The notes under the pieces: model-generated
The model's input: only the letters and a program-made list of their open reading frames with translations
Databases searched by the model: none
Told to the model about the DNA's origin: nothing
Position numbers and translations under genes: made by a program
From: Actinomadura alba
GTDB taxonomy: Bacteria > Actinomycetota > Actinomycetes > Streptosporangiales > Streptosporangiaceae
Assembly: GCF_014323705.1 (NCBI RefSeq)
Contig: NZ_JABVEC010000028.1
Span: forward strand, 26,881-90,880
Length of the DNA: 64,000 nucleotides
Direction of reading: 5' to 3'
Shown: one piece after another, positions 58,876 to 64,000 of the stretch
How the letters are laid out: each line of letters opens with the position of its first letter
Numbering within the stretch: position 1 is the stretch's first letter

Positions 58876-60242
58876 AGACCGCCCCTCTTTCCGAGAGCAT
58901 GCCCGCGCGCCCCACGCCCGGCCCGATGCCGCCGTGGACGTTCCCGGCCGCCGAACCGGGGCGGCTCGGCAACGGGCTGGCCACCCTGCACAGTGATCTG
59001 CCGGACCGGCGGCTGGCGGCCGTACGGCTGGTGCTGGACGCCGGGGCCGGCCGTGAGCCGGCCGGTCTGGACGGTGTCGCGAACCTCACAGCGAGCGCCC
59101 TGCTCGAAGGGACCGAGGCGGGCGGCGGCACGACGCTGACCGCCGCGTTCGACCGGCTGGGCGCGACACTGAACGCGGGCGCCGACCTGACCGCCCTGCG
59201 GATCGCCCTCGACGTGCCGGTGACCCGCCTCGCGGACGCGCTCGCGCTGCTGTCCTCGGTGATCCGGTCACCGGCGCTGGCGGACGCCGACGTTCGCCGC
59301 CTGGCCCGCGAGCGGCTGGAGGAGATCGCTCAGGATGACGCGGATCCGCACAGCCGCGCCCGCAGGGAGCTGCGCGCCGTCATGTTCCCCGCCGACAGCC
59401 GGTCGTCCCGGCCCACCGGCGGAGATCCCGACACCGTCGGCCGCATCACCGGAGCCGACGTCCGCGCCTTCTACTCGTCCATCGTGCCCGCGCAGGCGAC
59501 GGTCGTGGCGGCCGGTGACCTGGCCGGGATCGACGTCGAAGCGCTGCTCGGCACCGCGCTGGGCGACTTCGCGACGACGGGCTCGGCACTGCCCGCCCCG
59601 GACATGGCCCGTCCCGGGCCCGGTCCGCGCATGGTGATCGTGCACCGGCCCGGTGCCGTCCAGACACAGCTCTCCTTCGGCCACGGGGTGCCTGGCCGCG
59701 ATCACCCCGACTGGGCCGCGCTCGCCGTGGCCGCGCACGTTCTCGGCGGCGGCCTGAGCTCGCGGCTCAACGCCCTGCTCCGCGAGGAGAAGGGTTACAC
59801 GTACGGCATGCGGGCCGCCCTGCTGCGGCTGCGGCACTGCGGGATCTTCATCGCGGAGGCCGCCGTGCACACCGAGGCCACCGCGCCCGCGGTCGCCGAC
59901 TCGCTCACGTCGCTGCGCAGCGTGCTCGACGGCATCACCGACAAGGAGTGCGCCTCCACGATCAGCGCCCTGGCCGACCGGGCACCGGCGAACTACGAGA
60001 CGGCGCGAGCCGTCGCCGCCGAGCTCGCCGACGCCGCCGCGAGCGACCTGCCCATCGATCACCCACAGCGTCATCTCGACGCGATCCGGGCGACGACCCC
60101 GCAGCGGGCGGCCGAGGCGTACGCGGCGCACGTGAAGCCGGACGAGCTGACCATCGTGGCCGTCGGAGACGCCGACCAGATCCGCGATCCCCTGGCGGAG
60201 CTGGGCTTCGCCGAGGTCGAGGTCGTCGCACCGGAAGGCTGA
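58872..60242 (+). CDS. M16-family peptidase homologue, non-catalytic partner subunit
   Basis: A 456-aa M16 protein with no zinc motif: where the partner has HLFEH this one reads NLTASALLEGTEAGG. The substrate-binding second half is retained (VIVHRPGAVQTQLSFGHGVP, GGGLSSRLNALLREEKGYTYG), including the Arg-Tyr pair used in alpha/beta heterodimers. The gene is coupled to the catalytic subunit (GTGA), so the pair most likely forms an alpha-beta heterodimer like mitochondrial processing peptidase or PqqFG-like enzymes. The substrate is not known. Confidence 0.9.
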   Translation: MKTAPLSESMPARPTPGPMPPWTFPAAEPGRLGNGLATLHSDLPDRRLAAVRLVLDAGAGREPAGLDGVANLTASALLEGTEAGGGTTLTAAFDRLGATLNAGADLTALRIALDVPVTRLADALALLSSVIRSPALADADVRRLARERLEEIAQDDADPHSRARRELRAVMFPADSRSSRPTGGDPDTVGRITGADVRAFYSSIVPAQATVVAAGDLAGIDVEALLGTALGDFATTGSALPAPDMARPGPGPRMVIVHRPGAVQTQLSFGHGVPGRDHPDWAALAVAAHVLGGGLSSRLNALLREEKGYTYGMRAALLRLRHCGIFIAEAAVHTEATAPAVADSLTSLRSVLDGITDKECASTISALADRAPANYETARAVAAELADAAASDLPIDHPQRHLDAIRATTPQRAAEAYAAHVKPDELTIVAVGDADQIRDPLAELGFAEVEVVAPEG

Positions 60243-60273
60243 TCCGGAACCGCCGAACTCACGGCCCCGCGAT

Positions 60274-60319
60274 CCAAAGGCACATGATCCGGAGGCACGT
60301 GTTCCGAAGGCATGCGATC
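60274..60319. repeat. Degenerate 15-bp repeat (3 copies) downstream of the M16 pair
   Basis: TCCAAAGGCACATGA, TCCGGAGGCACGTGT and TCCGAAGGCATGCGA run head to tail. Between genes and probably non-coding. Confidence 0.7.
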
Positions 60320-60430
60320 ATGGCCCTCGGAGATCACGGATCGGTTGTGAGTAGAGATCTTTCCGGTCTGGACTCCGCGCCAGGACACCTGCGGCCAAAC
60401 GGCATCGGCTGGGGTCGCCTTCAGAGGAAG

Positions 60431-61456
<1,026 letters not shown>

Positions 61457-61570
61457 GGATCGCCGCAACAGGGGCGAAGCAGCCGAGGGGCAGTCGCCAT
61501 GTTCGGTGGCGCTGACGCGCACACGCGCCGGTTGACAGACCTCCGTCCCGTCCCGATGTCATGTCACCGG

Positions 61571-61616
61571 GAAGTGGCCCGGGAGGCCCATCGTCACCGA
61601 CGACCTCCCGGACTTC
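61571..61616. terminator. Hairpin between the NTF2-like gene and the S8 remnant
   Basis: Stem GAAGT...CCGGGAGG (61571-61586) pairs with CCTCCCGGACTTC (61604-61616), with a three-base bulge on the left arm. Convergent position. Confidence 0.6.
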
Positions 61617-61628
61617 ACACCAGACGCG

Positions 61629-62876
61629 TCAGCGGACGCGGTAGGCGCGGATGATGCGCTGGTCGATCCCGCTGCCCCGGTCGTCGGACGCCGCGACGCG
61701 CAGCGACACGTTCCCGGTGGCCGGCAGTGCGGCTGCGTACCGGCCGCCGCCCAGCGAACGGGCCTCGACCTTCGTCCACGTCGCGCCGTCGTCGGCGGAC
61801 GTCCACAGGTTGAACGACGTCACCTTCGACGACCCGGCGTACCGGCTGACGGTGAAGACCGACTCCTTGCCCGGCACCGGCTGGTTGTGCAGGTCCAGGG
61901 CCAGGTCATAGTCCACCAGCAGCAGCGGCAGCAGTTCGGAGGAGTGGCCGGCAGGGGCCTGCGAGGTGAACGTCCAGGCCGTGGACGTGCGGACCGACAC
62001 CGGCAGAACCGTCGAGGCGTCGACGTCGTACTCCACCCGGTAGCGCGCCTTGCCCGCCGGGACGGAGAACTCACGCGACGACCCGGCGTGTTCGCCGACC
62101 TTGCGGCCGTCCGCGTACAGCGCCAGCCGGTACGTCAGCGGGTCTTCAGGCCAAAACCCGCAGTCGAACCCGTGATGCGGGTCTGCAACGCCACCATCGT
62201 CACCCGCAGCGACCCGCGCGCACGGGTGGACTGCAGGCGCTCGCACTCGCTGCGCGAGCCGTTGAGGCGCGAGTACGGCCCCGGCCGGACCGGCTGCCGC
62301 CCCCAGGTGTAGGACTCGCGGCTTCCGGCCTCGACCGTACGGAACGGCAACATGTCGACCATGTCCTCGACCATCCCGGGAGAGCCGACCTCCGTCCACA
62401 CCACACCGGGCGACAGGTAGTCGGTCCGGGTGGTGCCGGGCGTGACGTCCCCGCTCGCCTCGACCAGGTCTGGAGCCCGTGCCGGAGAAGTCCTGGCTCT
62501 CGGCGATCCGGCCCCGCAGGTCGGGGTGGTTCGCGTCGGCGCCGGTGTCGAGGACCGCCACCTTGACGCCATCACCGGTGTAGCCCGCGTTCCACGCGGT
62601 GGGCGCGCCGACCTGGGTGAGATTGCGGTCCAGCGTCGGCGCCGCGACGGCGGTCGCCGTGGTGTTCGCCCGGATCCGGCGGTCCAGCCAGACCTTGCGG
62701 ATACCGTCCGCCGAGGCGGACCGCTGAGCGCCGCGCCGAACTGGTGGGCCTGACGTTTGGGCTGCCGGGCCGCCACGGCGCCGAGGACGGGGAGCCGGCG
62801 TCCCTCCCGAAGGGTGCCACCCAGCGCGGAGAGCGGGCGCGCGCCCGGTGCGGGAGTCGTCGTACCGTTCCTGAAC
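61629..62876 (-). pseudogene. S8 (subtilisin-like) secreted protease remnant
   Basis: Reading on the minus strand: YDDSRTGRAPAL matches the end of an I9-type prodomain; then frame breaks lead to LTQVGAPTAWNAGYTGDG, VKVAVLDTGADANHPDLRGR (catalytic Asp segment) and SQDFSGTGS. About 62470 the sequence jumps to a C-terminal beta-sandwich part (DYLSPGVVWTEVGSPGMVED) in another frame, and returns near 62150 (PLTYRLALYADGRKVGEHAG ... GSGIDQRIIRAYRVR). The catalytic His and Ser regions, several hundred residues, are missing. At least three frame changes. The 5' end is cut by the adjacent TnpB-type element. Confidence 0.85.
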
Positions 62877-62881
62877 AGTGA

Positions 62882-64000
62882 TCACAACTGATCATGAAGA
62901 TCAAATTGACACTGCACCCATCCCGAACGGTCTTGGATGGGCTGGTCCACCGCGTTCCTGCCGCGTTCAGAGCCGGCGGATCGTGTCCGTGGTCCGGGTA
63001 CGCGGGGGCGGTTTCCCTCACGCCCTTGGTCGCCGGGTCGGGCCTGGGCGGTCCGATGCCCGTCAGCATCGCTCTGGTGCTGGCGGGGCGGTGCCGTCCG
63101 TCGCTTGATCCGGTGTCCGAGGGCGCGTCGTCCGATCGCCACCGCGGCCGCCTGGTGGCGACTGGCGGGGCGACGGGTGGTGGTGAGGGGCTTTTGCCAG
63201 TGCTCGGCCCCCCACATGCTGGTGTAGGCGGGATCGATGGCGATGACGCCGATTCCTGCCTCCGCGCACATTGACAGCAGCCGTGCGCGGAGCTTGCCGG
63301 TAGGGATGCCCGAGATGAGCTGCCGGAACTTCTTCTTCCGGCCGTGCTTCTCCCGGGTCTTGGATTCTTGGAAGTCCAGGTCTTCGATGGCGATGGCCGC
63401 AGCGCCCGCCGTTTTGGCCCAGTGCAACAGGCGGGTGAGGGCGTGGCGGAGTTGGGCGTCCCGGCGGGTGGCTGCGCCGGTCATGTCGTAATGGAAGCGG
63501 CGGGGTGCACCGGTCGGGTTGCCGTGCTCGTCGAGCAGCCAGGCCGCGAGGTGGTCGGCGTTGGTGTCCACGCCGACCACGCCACCGGCCCGCAGCGCAT
63601 CCAGACCGATGAGCGGGAGGTCTTTGCGGGTCCAGGACGCGTCGAGGTACCAGCGGCTCGTGGCCACGTTGAGGTGGATGCGGTAGGCCACGGCGCGGTT
63701 GGCGGTGATGCGGTCGCGCCACTCCTTCGCCCCGGTGCGGGAACGAAACCTTCGCGGCCAGCACGTACCGGCCATGCTTGGCGTTGGCCAGTTCGGCGAG
63801 CGGGGCGGGCAGCCTGATGCTGATCTGGCCATCCGGGGTGACGCGGACTGTCTCGTTCCCAAACCGCTTGCCGGACTCCCCGTCAGCGGTCAGGAACCAG
63901 CGCGCAGCTTCCCATTCCGCACGCCACTGCTCGGAGGTCTTCTGGGCGGCGGTGAGGTTGTGACGCTGCTTGGCCAGCCGCCTGCCGCCCCGTACCACTG
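62882..64000 (-). mobile_element. IS200/IS605-type TnpB element, frameshifted, running off the right edge
   Basis: From the right edge the minus strand reads RRLAKQRHNLTAAQKTSEQW, FLTADGESGKRFGNETVRV up to GRYVLAAKVSF, then at about 63740 the frame changes to RSRTGAKEWRDRITANRAVA. RuvC-like parts follow: GGVVGVDTNADHLAAWLLDE (first Asp), AIAIEDLDFQESKTREKHGR (Glu), IDPAYTSMWGAEHWQKPL and RHQAAAVAIGRRALGHRIKR. In related actinomycete proteins, from memory, the last motif starts RHDAAAVAIG, so the third Asp appears replaced by Gln (codon at 63152-63154). No zinc-ribbon Cys pairs are visible. Frameshift plus lost Asp argue for an inactive gene. No tnpA is in the window. Confidence 0.8.
62917..62941 (-). 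repeat. Right-end hairpin of the TnpB-type element
   Basis: CCCATCC (62917-62923) / GGATGGG (62935-62941) with an 11-nt loop. Subterminal imperfect hairpins mark IS605-type ends, and the guide (omega) RNA of TnpB is encoded at this 3' position. The element boundary is probably at about 62865-62895, where TGATCA CAAC TGATCA occurs. Confidence 0.5.

Overview
The window is one stretch of a high-GC Gram-positive (actinomycete) chromosome. The signs are strong G/C bias at third codon positions, many GTG/TTG starts, long runs of genes joined by 4-bp ATGA/GTGA overlaps, and actinomycete hallmark loci: a conservon (cvnABCD plus P450), DUF5753 XRE and LuxR/AAA regulators, a Streptomyces-type gas-vesicle cluster and DUF5999. 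A Streptosporangiales/Streptomycetales-like organism fits, but nothing here fixes the genus. No rRNA, tRNA or CRISPR array was recognised.

Layout. 1-5000: end of a NarL-type two-component system, then a coupled SPFH / small ORF / CBS run and two anion-type permeases (ArsB/NhaD-like and TauE/SafE). 5200-8600: DapA-fold aldolase, YceI with divergent MarR, a cupin and an FMN reductase. 8580-13770: DrrAB-type exporter convergent with a 1067-aa AAA regulator-like protein. 14100-15650: oxalate/formate-type MFS carrier with a 42-aa companion. 15780-19510: ribose-type sugar ABC operon with a palindrome placed between its -35 and -10. 19660-21430: TraR/DksA, a collapsed MFS pseudogene, LapA-domain protein and a 98-aa unknown. 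21617-25940: conservon ending in a P450 that lacks the ExxR motif.

26344-28768 is an Asp23/Gls24-AmaP envelope-stress operon on the minus strand. It lies back to back with a ten-gene gas-vesicle cluster on the plus strand (29175-34995): two accessory genes, then gvpA-F-G-O-J-L-S-K. The gap between them holds a sequence resembling a sigma-B-type promoter. An ECF sigma factor, a DUF5753 regulator and mscL follow, so 26-37 kb reads as an envelope, osmotic and buoyancy stress block. 37512-41712: a second two-component system followed by a secreted hydrolase and an acyltransferase. 41739-45956: Trk potassium uptake pair, then a zinc alcohol/formaldehyde dehydrogenase with a repeat-bearing partner. 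46674-57422: STAS protein, a 1710-aa CtpI-like P-type ATPase, a flavin disulfide oxidoreductase, a LuxR/NB-ARC regulator, DUF5999 and a cold-shock protein with a long leader. 57619-60242: an M16 peptidase pair, one subunit with and one without the metal site. The right edge (61629-64000) is decayed: an S8 subtilase remnant abutting a frameshifted TnpB-type element.

A theme of the whole window is short tandem repeats of 12, 13, 15, 18, 21 and about 42-45 bp. Many are in frame inside coding sequences, several with exactly 15-bp units.
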